NCBI GenBank assembly: GCA_963702955.1
Contig: OY969774.1
Location: 1,984,001-2,048,000, forward strand
Direction of reading: 5' to 3'
Length of the DNA stretch: 64,000 nt
DNA from: VRUE01 sp963702955
Lineage (GTDB): Bacteria > Actinomycetota > Thermoleophilia > Solirubrobacterales > 70-9
The translations under genes were made by a program, and so were the position numbers. Below are positions 8,717-16,047 of this stretch, one piece after another (within the stretch, counting starts at the first letter, position 1; every line of letters starts with the position of its first letter). The notes under the pieces were generated by a model, which did not search any database, was not told the origin of the DNA, and saw only the letters and a program-made list of their open reading frames with translations.

Positions 8717-8867
8717 GATGCGCCGGGTGGAGGGAGGCGCCGGTGGGGTCTCCGCCGGTTGCTGGGTTTTTCGCCGGGCGCGCCGCCGCTCTCGCTGAGT
8801 GGGCTGGGCGAAAAACATGACGCCGCGTCCTCTGGAGACCCCACCACCACCTCCCGCTCGGCGCATC
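8717..8867. repeat. Long-type (L) inverted repeat, copy L2, between convergent genes
   Basis: Arms of about 36 bp with a few mismatches run from GATGCGCC (8717) to GGCGCATC (ending 8867). The inner 12 bp, GGTGGGGTCTCC (8742-8753) and GGAGACCCCACC (8834-8845), are perfect. An inner stem pairs GTTTTTCGCC (8766-8775) with GGCGAAAAAC (8807-8816) around a 31-nt loop. The TTTTT/AAAAA inner stem and loop size match copies L1 and L3, while the outer arms differ. It fills the gap between the genes ending at 8691 and 8931 and could also terminate both. Confidence 0.8.
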
Positions 8868-8930
8868 TGGCTAACTCGCTGACCGCGTTCGAGCTTTGTG
8901 TCGGTATGCGACTCAAACCTCGAACGCAAG

Positions 8931-10025
8931 TCAGAGGGGAACGCGGGCGAAGAGCTGAAAGGCCGTCAGGCCTAGTAGGAGGAGCCGCAAGGGACGGTCG
9001 CGGGAGAGGGCTGCAAGAGGGAGGGCCCAGAGGAGGTACCAGGGTAGGAGCCAGGCCGTTGCGAGTAGGAGGCCGAAGGATGCCCAGGCCGCCATGCGGA
9101 GCCAGTCGGCGCCTTGCCAGGTGCGGACCAGGAGGTAGCCGAAGAGGGCTGCGAAGAGGATCAGGGCGGCGGCGCGGACCGGGGTCTCGCCCAGGCCGGT
9201 GAGGCGGGCGAAGGTGGTCGGGATGCTCATGTGGGTCGTCTTGCCCTGGTGGTCGCCGATCAGTTCGACCGCGTGCAGCCAGTGCCAGCCGAAGGCGGCG
9301 AACGCAGCGCCGCCGATCGCCGCCGCGGCGAGTGCGGCGCCGGCGAGCCCCGTGAGGGAGTACGTGGCGCCGGCGATCCGTCGCGGGGCGCGATTCGCCT
9401 CGAGTGGAGTTTTTGCCCCCTTATGCGGTGGCAAAAGCTCCACTCGTGCGGAGGCGACAAGCGCGAATGGGGCGGCGAGGGCGGCCGGGGGCTTGAGGGC
9501 GAAGGCGGCTACGAAGGCCGCGCCTCCGGTGGCCTCTCGGGCCGAGAGCACGGCGGCGATCCCCGCCGTCGCGACCAGCGTCGCCAGCGCGTCGTTGTGA
9601 CCGCCGCCGACGACCTGGAGGAGGACCACCGGGTTGAGAGCGACGAAGGCGGCGGCGGCTAGCGGGCTGACACCGCGGGCGGGGGCGAGGCGGGCTACGA
9701 GCGCGGCGATCGCCAGGACCGAAGCGCCGGCGACCAACTTCAGCGCGACGACCGCCGCCCAGACCGGCAGCCAGGCGAGCGGGAAGGTGGCGAGCGTGAA
9801 CAGCGGACCGTAGGCGCTGACCACGTGGGTCCAGGTGACGTGCGCGTAGGCGGGATCCGCCGGGAAGGCATCCGGCCTGAAGACATAGGGGTTCAGCCCG
9901 TGCAGGACGCCGAGCCGGGCGTAGTCGACGTAGCTGTATATGTCGTGCGAGAAGAGCGGCGGGACGGCGGCGAAAGCGGCGACCAGGAGGACTATCGCGG
10001 CCCAGGCGCGGCGCCGGTCAGTCAC
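8931..10025 (-). CDS. GT-C polyprenol-phosphate-mannose-dependent mannosyltransferase-like membrane protein
   Basis: The 364-aa polytopic protein begins with one hydrophobic segment followed by FSHDIYSYVDYARLG and GLNPY, the N-terminal signature of MptA/MptB-type alpha-1,6-mannosyltransferases and GT87 relatives, whose first loop carries the catalytic Asp. VVGGGHNDALATL follows about 90 residues later. About ten further hydrophobic segments are visible. The GTG start (10023-10025) overlaps the upstream PBP gene by 8 bp, so they are probably co-transcribed. A hairpin repeat (9401-9446) is translated in frame as RVELLPPHKGAKTPLE. Family assignment is good; the acceptor lipid is unknown. Confidence 0.78.
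   Translation of the reverse strand: MTDRRRAWAAIVLLVAAFAAVPPLFSHDIYSYVDYARLGVLHGLNPYVFRPDAFPADPAYAHVTWTHVVSAYGPLFTLATFPLAWLPVWAAVVALKLVAGASVLAIAALVARLAPARGVSPLAAAAFVALNPVVLLQVVGGGHNDALATLVATAGIAAVLSAREATGGAAFVAAFALKPPAALAAPFALVASARVELLPPHKGAKTPLEANRAPRRIAGATYSLTGLAGAALAAAAIGGAAFAAFGWHWLHAVELIGDHQGKTTHMSIPTTFARLTGLGETPVRAAALILFAALFGYLLVRTWQGADWLRMAAWASFGLLLATAWLLPWYLLWALPLAALSRDRPLRLLLLGLTAFQLFARVPL
9401..9446. repeat. Short-type (S) hairpin repeat inside the mannosyltransferase gene, copy S2
   Basis: A 46-bp inverted repeat: CGAGTGGAG (9401-9409) pairs with CTCCACTCG (9438-9446), and TTTTGCC with GGCAAAA inside. The centre, CCCTTATGCGGTGG, matches the loops of S copies at 34241 and 61248. 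It encodes an atypical charged loop in an otherwise hydrophobic protein. Confidence 0.75.
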
Positions 10026-12144
10026 CGTTGTTGCCGACGGACGCTTCCGGGGGCGGCCTGTACGGCGGCACGTGGGTCGGTTCCTGGCCGACGCCTGGCG
10101 CGTAGGCGTTCGGGTTGTAGCCGCCGGTCGCTTCGCGTCCCAGCCGTTCGGCTTCGCTTTCTTCTCCGCTCGTCCCCGAGCCGGAGGAGGAGCCGCCGCC
10201 GCTCGGTCCCGAGGACGTGAAGTGGCCGTAGAACGGCGCCCAGCTGACCTGCGTCTTCGGTTCGGTGAATTCCTCGCAGGGGACTCCCGCGCCGGAGTAC
10301 AGCGAGTGCCAGATTTCGGCCGGGAAGGTGCCGCCGTAGACGGTGATCCCGTGGACGTCGGTCATTTCGATCGCGTTCGACTGCGGGTAGCCGACCCAGA
10401 CCACAGTGGCCAGGTTCGGCTGGATGCCGGCGAACCAGGCGTCGGTGAAGTTGTCGGTAGTGCCGGTCTTGCCGCCCTGTCCCGGGCAGCCGGTGTAGGC
10501 AGCGGTGCCGGTCCCTTCGACGATGTTGTCGTGCAGCAGGCGCCACACCTGGTAGGCAACCGCCTTCGAGATCGCCCGCCGCGGTTCGGGCCTTTCCGGC
10601 CGGTCGACCCTGCCGCTCGGGAAGACGACGCGGCGGATCGCGATCGGGTTGCGGTGGATCCCGCCGGAGGCGAGGGTCGCGTAGGCGTCGGCCATTTCCA
10701 GCGGCGAGACGCCGACCCGCAGGCCGCCGAGCCCCTCCGCCGGGATCCCGTCGAGCGGGCTCGTGATCCCCATCGACTTCGCCGTCGCGGCGACGTTCTT
10801 CGGGCCGACGTCGAGGTCGAGCTGGGCGAAGACGGTGTTGTCGGAGGCGACCGTCGCCTGCTGCAGGTTGACCCGCCCCAGGTAGCCCTCGTCGGCGGTG
10901 CTCACTTCCCAGTGGCCCCAGCGCGGCAGGTTCAGGTCGAGGTGTTTGGAGGTGTAGTAGGTCGTGTAGGGATCGATCCCCTGCTTGATCGCGGTCGTCA
11001 GGACGAACGCCTTGAAGGTCGAGCCGGGCTGGCGGTGCCCCTGGGCCGCGAGGTTGAACTTGCTTCGGGCGTAGTTCGAGCTGGAGACCATCGCCCCGAT
11101 GTGGCCGTCGCGGGGGTCGATCGAGACCAGCGCCGAGGAGGGGTCTTCGGGGTAGGGGAGGGCCGAGCGCATCGCTTCCAGGCCGACCTCCTGCAGGCGC
11201 GGGTCGATCGTCGTGTAGACGGCGAGGCCGCCCTTGCGCACGGTGTTCACTCCGTAGGTTTCGATCAGCTTGCTCTCGACGTAGTCGAAGAAGTAGGGCT
11301 GGCGGTGGCCGAAGTAGTCCTTGTCGAGGTTCAGCTCCAGCCCCTGCCGCCCAGCCTGGCGCGCGCGTGCCGCGGAGACGAAGCCGAGACTCGCCATCTT
11401 CGCGAGTACCTCGTTGCGGCGGGCCAGCGCGCCCCGCGGGTTCAGCACCGGGTTGTATTCGGTCGGCGCCTGCGGCAGTCCGGCCAGCAGCGCCGCCTGC
11501 GCCAGGTTCAGCTTCCAGACCGGCTTCGAGAAGAAGATCTTCGCGGCGGCGCCGACGCCGACCGCGGTCGCACCGTCGACCGTCCCGTAGGCGGCGGTGT
11601 TGAGGTACTGGCCGAGGATCTGGGGACGCGAGTGGCGTTCGGCGTACTCGATCGCCAGCTTCGCCTCGACGATCTTGCGTTCGAGGTTGCGCGTCGGGTG
11701 GGAGATGCAGAGGTTGCGGACGAGCTGCTGGGTGATCGTCGAGCCGCCCTCGACCGGCTTGCCCGCTTCGAGGTCCTTGAGTGCGGCGCGGGCGATCCCC
11801 TCGGGGTCGATGCCGCCGTGTTCGTAGAAGCGCTGGTCCTCGATCGCCACGGTGGCGTGCTGGACGCTCTTCGGGATGCGGTCGATCGAGATCGGGGCGC
11901 GCGCTTCTTCGGAGGCGACGATGCCCAGCTTGCTGCCGTCGGCGGCGTAGAGGGTCGAGTTGCCGCCGTGGTCGATCGGCTTGCAGGCGGCGAGCGAGGG
12001 GGCGTCGGCGGCGACGTTCAGCACCCAGGAGGTGACCGCGATCGCGGCGATCGCGGCGATGACCAAGACGCCGAGGCCGACGAAGAGCAGCTTGCCGCCG
12101 CTGCCGCCACGGCGACGCTGGCGTCGGCGATCGCGCTGCGTCAT
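10018..12144 (-). CDS. Class A penicillin-binding protein (PBP1A-type transglycosylase/transpeptidase)
   Basis: The 708-aa bifunctional cell-wall synthase has a basic cytoplasmic N-terminus, one TM segment (about residues 20-43), a GT51 domain with the catalytic EDQRFYEHGGID, GSTITQQLVRN and RKIVEAKLAIEYAE motifs, then a transpeptidase domain. Penicillin-binding motifs are SxxK in QPGSTFKAF, SxN in SDN and KTG in GKTGTTDNFTDAWFAG. The last 90 or so residues form a Gly/Ser-rich disordered tail. Length and layout are typical of actinobacterial PBP1 proteins. The stop overlaps the start of the mannosyltransferase gene. It acts on lipid II outside the membrane. Confidence 0.95.
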   Translation of the reverse strand: MTQRDRRRQRRRGGSGGKLLFVGLGVLVIAAIAAIAVTSWVLNVAADAPSLAACKPIDHGGNSTLYAADGSKLGIVASEEARAPISIDRIPKSVQHATVAIEDQRFYEHGGIDPEGIARAALKDLEAGKPVEGGSTITQQLVRNLCISHPTRNLERKIVEAKLAIEYAERHSRPQILGQYLNTAAYGTVDGATAVGVGAAAKIFFSKPVWKLNLAQAALLAGLPQAPTEYNPVLNPRGALARRNEVLAKMASLGFVSAARARQAGRQGLELNLDKDYFGHRQPYFFDYVESKLIETYGVNTVRKGGLAVYTTIDPRLQEVGLEAMRSALPYPEDPSSALVSIDPRDGHIGAMVSSSNYARSKFNLAAQGHRQPGSTFKAFVLTTAIKQGIDPYTTYYTSKHLDLNLPRWGHWEVSTADEGYLGRVNLQQATVASDNTVFAQLDLDVGPKNVAATAKSMGITSPLDGIPAEGLGGLRVGVSPLEMADAYATLASGGIHRNPIAIRRVVFPSGRVDRPERPEPRRAISKAVAYQVWRLLHDNIVEGTGTAAYTGCPGQGGKTGTTDNFTDAWFAGIQPNLATVVWVGYPQSNAIEMTDVHGITVYGGTFPAEIWHSLYSGAGVPCEEFTEPKTQVSWAPFYGHFTSSGPSGGGSSSGSGTSGEESEAERLGREATGGYNPNAYAPGVGQEPTHVPPYRPPPEASVGNNGD

Positions 12145-12174
12145 CGCTGCAAGGGTACTTCCGCCGGGCGGGGC

Positions 12175-12591
12175 TCAGGCCTGCGTGTCTTCGGTCGAGA
12201 GGTTGTGGACGACGCCCTCGACCAGCAGCTGGTTGGGGATGACGACAGAGGTGCCGTCGCCGGGGTCGACGTAGGTGTAGGAGAGGGTGATGTTGACGAC
12301 CCGGCCGGTGACGTCGTCGAAGGCGACCCTGTCGCCGATCCGGATCGGCTGGGAGACGGCGATCTGCACGCCGGCGACCATGTTGGCGATCGTGTGCTGG
12401 GCGGCGAAGCCGATGATCGCGGCCAGCACGGCGGTCGAGGCGAGGATGCCGGTGGCGAGCCGCCTCAGCTCGGTGAACTGGGCGATCGCGATCGCCGCGA
12501 GGACGACGAGGATGACCAGGATCAGCAGCCGGCGCAGGAAGCGCAAGCGGGTCCGGGTGGACCGCGAGACCTGTGAGACTGCCGGCGTCAT
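12175..12591 (-). CDS. Short MscS-family mechanosensitive channel-like protein
   Basis: Only 138 aa, about half the usual minimal MscS. It has two hydrophobic segments (about 20-42 and 50-72), the second being the Gly/Ala-rich pore-lining helix (ATGILASTAVLAAIIGFAAQ), followed by the beta domain with PIRIGDRV, GRVVNITLSYTYV and VVIPNQLL, the standard MscS signatures. The C-terminal alpha/beta cage is missing, as in some actinobacterial short forms. It lies 30 bp upstream of the PBP gene and probably shares its transcript. Its ATG overlaps the divergent CPBP gene's ATG (CATG). Confidence 0.82.
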   Translation of the reverse strand: MTPAVSQVSRSTRTRLRFLRRLLILVILVVLAAIAIAQFTELRRLATGILASTAVLAAIIGFAAQHTIANMVAGVQIAVSQPIRIGDRVAFDDVTGRVVNITLSYTYVDPGDGTSVVIPNQLLVEGVVHNLSTEDTQA

Positions 12592-13306
12592 GGAGGCAAA
12601 CCTACCTGCGGAGCGGCTCGGGGACGCGCCGCCGAGCGGCCCGCGCTTCCCCTACGCGACCTGGGGCGTGCAGATGGCGATCGGCGGGGTGCTGCTCGCG
12701 CTCGGAGCCGGGATCCTGCTGGGAGTCCCGGCGATCCTGATCGACCAACCGGTCAACGGGAACCTCAGCGATGCCGCCAACGCGGTCGTCCAGCTGGCGA
12801 CGGCGATCGGCTTCCTCGGGGTGCCGATCCTGATCGCAAGTCGCTGGGGGGAGTCGTCGGTCGGCGTAGCCCTGAAGCGGCTCGGCGTGCGCAGCTTCAA
12901 GCCTTCGGCGTTGAAGTGGATGGCGGCGGCGGTCGGCGCCTACCTGCTGTTCTCGGCCGTCTACGTCGCGATCTTCGGCTCGCCGCACCAGAAGGACATC
13001 GCCGAATCGTTTGGCGCGGTGCCGGTGCAGGTCCTGCTGATCGTCGTCGCCGCGCCGATCAGCGAGGAGGTCTGCTTCCGCGGCATGCTGTTCGGCGGCC
13101 TGCGCACCCGCCTGCCCCGCCTCGCCGCGGCGTTGATCAGCGCCGTGATCTTCGGCGGCCTGCATGCCCTCACCGGCGTCAGCGCCGTGCCGCCGCTGAT
13201 CTTCTTCGGCTTCCTCCTGGCGCTGCTCTACGAGAAGACCGGCTCGATCGTCCCGGGGATCCTGCTGCACATGCTGAACAACTCGGTGGCGCTGCTGGGG
13301 CAGTAG
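12590..13306 (+). CDS. CPBP-family intramembrane metalloprotease (CAAX protease-like)
   Basis: The 238-aa membrane protein has about six hydrophobic segments and the three CPBP motifs: EEVCFRG (EExxxR), the FGGLH segment and HMLNN near the C-terminus. The family includes Abi/CAAX-type intramembrane proteases; substrates here are unknown. I chose the ATG at 12590-12592 (MEANLPAERLG); it shares bases with the start codon of the divergent MscS-like gene, leaving no room for ordinary leaders, so one or both genes may be leaderless or start further in. A later ATG at 12675 is possible but would cut into the first membrane segment. Confidence 0.8.
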   Translation: MEANLPAERLGDAPPSGPRFPYATWGVQMAIGGVLLALGAGILLGVPAILIDQPVNGNLSDAANAVVQLATAIGFLGVPILIASRWGESSVGVALKRLGVRSFKPSALKWMAAAVGAYLLFSAVYVAIFGSPHQKDIAESFGAVPVQVLLIVVAAPISEEVCFRGMLFGGLRTRLPRLAAALISAVIFGGLHALTGVSAVPPLIFFGFLLALLYEKTGSIVPGILLHMLNNSVALLGQ

Positions 13307-13329
13307 GAATGGCGCCGAAGGAGTAAAGA

Positions 13330-13353
13330 ATCGGCCCGCGAGAGCGGGCCGAT
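13330..13353 (-). terminator. Hairpin with T-rich tail on the minus strand
   Basis: Perfect 10-bp stem ATCGGCCCGC / GCGGGCCGAT with a 4-nt loop (13330-13353). On the minus strand it is followed by TTCTTTACT, so it probably ends transcription coming from the tRNA-like gene; it may also stop the CPBP gene. The rest of 13354-13506 shows no gene. Confidence 0.6.
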
Positions 13354-13506
13354 CTGGGTGAAGGGGAAGTTATCCCCGAGCGCTTGATACCAACCAAAGA
13401 TATCAGCAGCCTGAGTTGCGAAGGCGGGTCGCAAGGCGGACACATCCCGCAGGCCGCGTGATCGTTGCACCTCAACCGCGCCTCCGCATGCTCAGACAAT
13501 ACACAG

Positions 13507-13594
13507 CGGAGGGCGAGGGACTCGAACCCTATTCGGGAGTACCCCGAACTCGTGTGTATCAAGCACTCGCTGCCACCTGACAGCTTCACCCTCC
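13507..13594 (-). tRNA. Divergent tRNA-Ser-like gene, anticodon UGA
   Basis: The 88-nt minus-strand sequence folds as a class II tRNA: 7-bp acceptor GGAGGGT/GCCCTCC with a T-G pair, D stem GCTG/CAGC, anticodon loop CTTGATA (anticodon TGA), long variable arm TTCGGG/CCCGAA and T loop TTCGAGT. Departures from normal: an A-A mismatch in the anticodon stem, T instead of purine at position 37, G at position 8, and no encoded CCA. It may be a degenerate or specialised tRNA-Ser rather than the main UCA-reading one. The IS1595 transposon begins 58 bp upstream. Confidence 0.5.
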
Positions 13595-13603
13595 GCTAGC
13601 CAG

Positions 13604-13631
13604 AACGTAGCCGAGGAATCCCCTATTTCAA
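13604..13631 (-). promoter_or_regulatory. Possible promoter of the tRNA-Ser-like gene
   Basis: On the minus strand TTGAAA (13626-13631) and TACGTT (13604-13609) are separated by 16 bp, and the -10 box ends 9 bp before the tRNA 5' end. The transposon insertion lies just upstream and leaves both boxes intact. Confidence 0.4.
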
Positions 13632-13644
13632 GCCATGTTCCACT

Positions 13645-13652
13645 CTTTTTAC
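13645..13652. repeat. Left copy of the 8-bp target-site duplication
   Basis: CTTTTTAC directly abuts the left terminal inverted repeat of the IS1595-family element and recurs at 17986-17993 on the other side. Eight-bp duplications are characteristic of IS1595-family insertion. Confidence 0.93.
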
Positions 13653-13677
13653 GGCGATGTTGGACTTGACAAACCCA
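13653..13677 (+). repeat. Left terminal inverted repeat
   Basis: Starts GGCGATGTTGGACTTGAC and is identical over 25 bp to the reverse complement of 17961-17985. Confidence 0.93.
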
Positions 13678-13693
13678 GACAAAGGAGGTCCCC

Positions 13694-13990
13694 ATGCTCA
13701 AGCAGGCGAATCAGCGCAAACGCTGGCTGGCCTCCCTCGATCCCGGCATCGCTCGGTACGTCGATGTTCTAGACGCCGCCGGGATCGAGACCTACGAGTC
13801 CTGTGAAGGGGGCGAGGGGCACGCATTCTTGGAGCCAACGATCCGCTTCTATGGCGATAGGGGCGAGGGCTTCCGCGCCCTCGCCCTCGCCATAACTCAC
13901 GCCCTGCCGGTTGGCGAACTACGCCGCTATTGGCAGATCGTTGATGGGGAGCCGGAAGGCCCCCATTGGGAGTTGACCTTCCGCGCCTAG
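13694..13990 (+). CDS. Passenger protein with YESCEGGEGHAF motif, unknown function
   Basis: 98 aa, preceded by an almost perfect Shine-Dalgarno (AAAGGAGGT, 13681-13689), the strongest ribosome site in the transposon. It begins 17 bp inside the left inverted repeat, so it may be read from a promoter outside or in the end itself. The motif YESCEGGEGHAF followed by PTIRFYGDRGEGFRAL looks like a conserved small-protein family I associate with mobile elements, but I cannot name its role. It converges with the small Cys/His gene at 13987 (4-bp overlap). Confidence 0.6.
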   Translation: MLKQANQRKRWLASLDPGIARYVDVLDAAGIETYESCEGGEGHAFLEPTIRFYGDRGEGFRALALAITHALPVGELRRYWQIVDGEPEGPHWELTFRA

Positions 13991-14154
13991 AGCTTCGCGC
14001 ACTCCTTGCACAGCGGCCGGTTCCCTTCGCCAGGTTTGCGGTGCCAAGGCTTAATCCGCTTGCCGTCTGGGCAATCCGAATCATTGTGGTAGACGTTGCG
14101 ATGCTCCGGCGGATACTCCGGAGAGTCCGTATGGAACGGCGAGACCTTCGACAT
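13987..14154 (-). CDS. Small Cys/His-rich passenger protein (possible zinc-binding)
   Basis: 55 aa starting MSKVSPFHTD. The C-terminal half has HNDSDCPDG and then RPLCKECAKL, giving one Cys/His cluster plus a CxxC knuckle that could hold a single zinc ion. I preferred the ATG at 14152-14154 over an upstream one because AAAGGA lies about 9 nt before it and the upstream extension has no similarity to the compact motif. Function unknown; such tiny zinc-finger-like proteins are common cargo of mobile elements. Confidence 0.55.
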   Translation of the reverse strand: MSKVSPFHTDSPEYPPEHRNVYHNDSDCPDGKRIKPWHRKPGEGNRPLCKECAKL

Positions 14155-14361
14155 TTCGTCGGGTCCTTTCTGTTGCTCTTCCGCCCCGGCTGCGCCACGC
14201 CAATGGACAGCCACCAGGGGCCTGTCGGAGTCCAATCTAGGAACTGGCGCGGACATAGCTTCACCGCCGCGAGCCGCTGTATACGTAGTCGGCGTTCTGT
14301 TGCTCAGTCGGGGCCGCTTCCCGCCACGCCAAATCTTTGAGGGGAGCGGCCCCCAGTTGAC

Positions 14362-14598
14362 CTAAATCCCCCGCAGCAGCTCGCAGGCGGGAACTTCGAG
14401 ACCGGCGGCGATCTTGGCGACGGTCGAGATCCGCAGATCGCGTACCCCGCGCTCCGCTCGTCCGATCTCAACCGGATGGGTTCCACAGCGATGGGCCAGA
14501 GCTTCCTGGGTTAGCCCGGCACGCTTTCGGATGGCCTTGACATTCTGGCCGACGATTACTTTCGGCTCCACGGACTTGATCTTCCGCGCGAAAGCCAA
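14362..14598 (-). CDS. XRE-family helix-turn-helix regulator
   Basis: A 78-aa single-domain HTH_3 protein: VGQNVKAIRKRAGLTQEALAHRCGTHPVEIGRAERGVRD holds the helix-turn-helix. The start is uncertain: the longest frame opens with TTG at 14596-14598 with no Shine-Dalgarno, and an in-frame GTG about ten codons later would also leave the domain intact. Right upstream is an inverted repeat TAGAAC-N7-GTTCTA (14606-14624) between this gene and the divergent lipoprotein gene, the expected place for an autoregulatory operator. Confidence 0.8.
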   Translation of the reverse strand: MAFARKIKSVEPKVIVGQNVKAIRKRAGLTQEALAHRCGTHPVEIGRAERGVRDLRISTVAKIAAGLEVPACELLRGI

Positions 14599-14605
14599 TA
14601 GCGTC

Positions 14606-14624
14606 TAGAACCGATAGCGTTCTA
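14606..14624. promoter_or_regulatory. Candidate operator for the XRE regulator
   Basis: Perfect inverted repeat TAGAAC / GTTCTA with a 7-bp spacer, in the 48-bp gap between the divergent XRE gene and the lipoprotein gene. Overlapping TAGCG direct repeats are also present. Binding by the adjacent regulator is inference. Confidence 0.5.
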
Positions 14625-14646
14625 TCCAAGGGGAGGCAACGAGAGT

Positions 14647-14844
14647 ATGGGCCGGATGATCTCGTCTGTGCTGGCAGCGATAGCCCTTTTCGTGGCGCTG
14701 GCTGCCAGCGGCTGTGGGGAAGGGCAGACCTGCAAGGAAGCTCGGGAGGGCAGCGCGTCAGGCGAGCCCTGTGATGTGATCCGCTGGCACGAATCGCATG
14801 AAGGAGCGAGCGTATACAACAACTTTCACTCAACGCAGGAATAG
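14647..14844 (+). CDS. Small lipoprotein, passenger gene
   Basis: 65 aa with a clear lipoprotein signal: MGRMISSVLAAIALFVALAASGC, lipobox LAASGC with Cys near residue 23. The mature part is about 40 residues with two further Cys (TCKEAREG, GEPCDV) that could form a disulphide. GGGGAGG lies upstream of the ATG (about 14630-14637). No function recognised; reading from the putative XRE operator region suggests that regulator controls it. Confidence 0.6.
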   Translation: MGRMISSVLAAIALFVALAASGCGEGQTCKEAREGSASGEPCDVIRWHESHEGASVYNNFHSTQE

Positions 14845-14863
14845 GTTGGGTGGGTTCGCCGAA

Positions 14864-15466
14864 ATGATGCGGATAGCAATGGCAATAGTCGCAGCGGCCC
14901 TCGTGGTACTAGGCATGAACGCGCAGATCGCGTTAGGCGGCAGCAACCGAACCACAATCCAGCGCTACAGTGCACAGGTTCCGGGAGGTGGGGGTGTCGG
15001 CCTGGTCCTTACGCGAGAAGAATCCTCGACGGACTGCTGGAGTCGTCGGACCCCGGCGACGCTCAGGCTCTGGAACGGCCGCGATCATCTTCGGCTCCAT
15101 ACTTCGAGTCTTTGCCGCGGACCCTGGCGGGGACATGGGCACGCACCGGGCGTTCGGCGCATTCGGCCGCGGATGTGGTCAGACCCGCACCACATTGGCG
15201 CGACTGTCTTGCTGCTGACCAACTACCAAACGATCAGACGCGAATACCACTTTGAACTAAATGTTCCCGGGCGAAGAATGCACGGCTGGGTGACGGTTCA
15301 CCACCAGGCGGCGGGGGAAGAACGCATCTACGAAGGCTCCGATTCCTTTGTGAACTTCTGCATCGACCATAACCAGGAAATCCGTTCCGCTAACGGCCGC
15401 CTCTACTGCGCCCGCATCGTCGGTGAACATGGCTTCCTCAAGCTACATCCGCATCGCTGGCACTGA
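14864..15466 (+). CDS. Putative secreted passenger protein, possibly frame-disrupted
   Basis: From the double ATG at 14864 or 14867 the product has a signal peptide (MRIAMAIVAAALVVLGM...ALGG) and about 170 further residues with several Cys. The central part (15035-15190) is unusually rich in Arg, His and Trp (STSSLCRGPWRGHGH-like) compared with the ends, as if read in a wrong frame, so a frameshift pair is possible. The C-terminal part (YHFELNVPGRRMHGWVTVHH, later FVNFCID) looks like a real protein. The longer frame opens at 14798 inside the lipoprotein gene. Function unknown. Confidence 0.45.
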   Translation: MMRIAMAIVAAALVVLGMNAQIALGGSNRTTIQRYSAQVPGGGGVGLVLTREESSTDCWSRRTPATLRLWNGRDHLRLHTSSLCRGPWRGHGHAPGVRRIRPRMWSDPHHIGATVLLLTNYQTIRREYHFELNVPGRRMHGWVTVHHQAAGEERIYEGSDSFVNFCIDHNQEIRSANGRLYCARIVGEHGFLKLHPHRWH

Positions 15467-15526
15467 CGAGCCGACCGGGGAGAGGCGACTCTTAGAAGCG
15501 CGGCAGAATACGGCTATCCTTGGCTC

Positions 15527-15709
15527 ATGGAGGATGACGAGCGAGTTTCCCTCAAGCCGCTGAAGCCGACGCAGGCGCTGAAGGCGTTGCTTAGTACCGA
15601 GCCGGATACCTCCGAGGCACATGAGCAGTGCCTCAAGATTTGGGAGGGCAAGCGTTGCACCCTAAAAGCAGGTCATCTCGGCCCGTGCCGGTTCGATCTT
15701 TCCGCCTAG
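15527..15709 (+). CDS. Small passenger protein with C-x8-C-GH-x2-PC motif
   Basis: 60 aa; the C-terminal half QCLKIWEGKRCTLKAGHLGPC carries three Cys and one His in a pattern suggesting a small metal or disulphide knuckle. No Shine-Dalgarno; TATCCT lies 7 bp before the ATG, so a leaderless transcript is plausible. It ends in a 4-bp overlap with the convergent gene at 15706. Function unknown. Confidence 0.5.
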   Translation: MEDDERVSLKPLKPTQALKALLSTEPDTSEAHEQCLKIWEGKRCTLKAGHLGPCRFDLSA

Positions 15710-16026
15710 AAATCAAGAGGCACGTAAACCCAATCGTCCGGAAGGGCCTCTAGCCCGAAGTAGTTAAGACGTTTCGCCTCCTCCTCGACGGAGAAATAGA
15801 CAACGCAAGCGATGAAATCCGGGTGCTCCGGCACCGTGGGGTAGACGCGAAAGCCCTCTGAGTCGGGCACTTCCTTTACAAAGACATTCGAGGGATCGTC
15901 ATCGAGATTCTGCGCAATGTCTTGCCAGAAGTACTCGAAGGACGGCCCACCTAAGCCAAGGTCCCGTTTGGCTTCCGTGAATGTCTCGTGATAATGATGT
16001 TCGTAGTTTTGGCCGGGTGGCGGCAC
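15706..16026 (-). CDS. Unknown 106-aa protein directly downstream of Panacea gene; candidate toxin of a PanAT pair
   Basis: Acidic 106-aa protein. The segment FVKEVPDSEGFRVYPTVPEH...IACVVYFSVEEEAKRLNYFGLEAL has the feel of a small RelE-like beta sheet, but I see no catalytic residues I can defend. It begins 21 bp after the stop of the Panacea-domain gene on the same strand, so the two are almost certainly co-transcribed. Panacea proteins are known antitoxins that pair with many unrelated toxins in two-gene operons, which makes this a toxin candidate by context only. Confidence 0.5.
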   Translation of the reverse strand: MPPPGQNYEHHYHETFTEAKRDLGLGGPSFEYFWQDIAQNLDDDPSNVFVKEVPDSEGFRVYPTVPEHPDFIACVVYFSVEEEAKRLNYFGLEALPDDWVYVPLDF

Positions 16027-16047
16027 GCCCCAAAGATTGCCGTTCGG

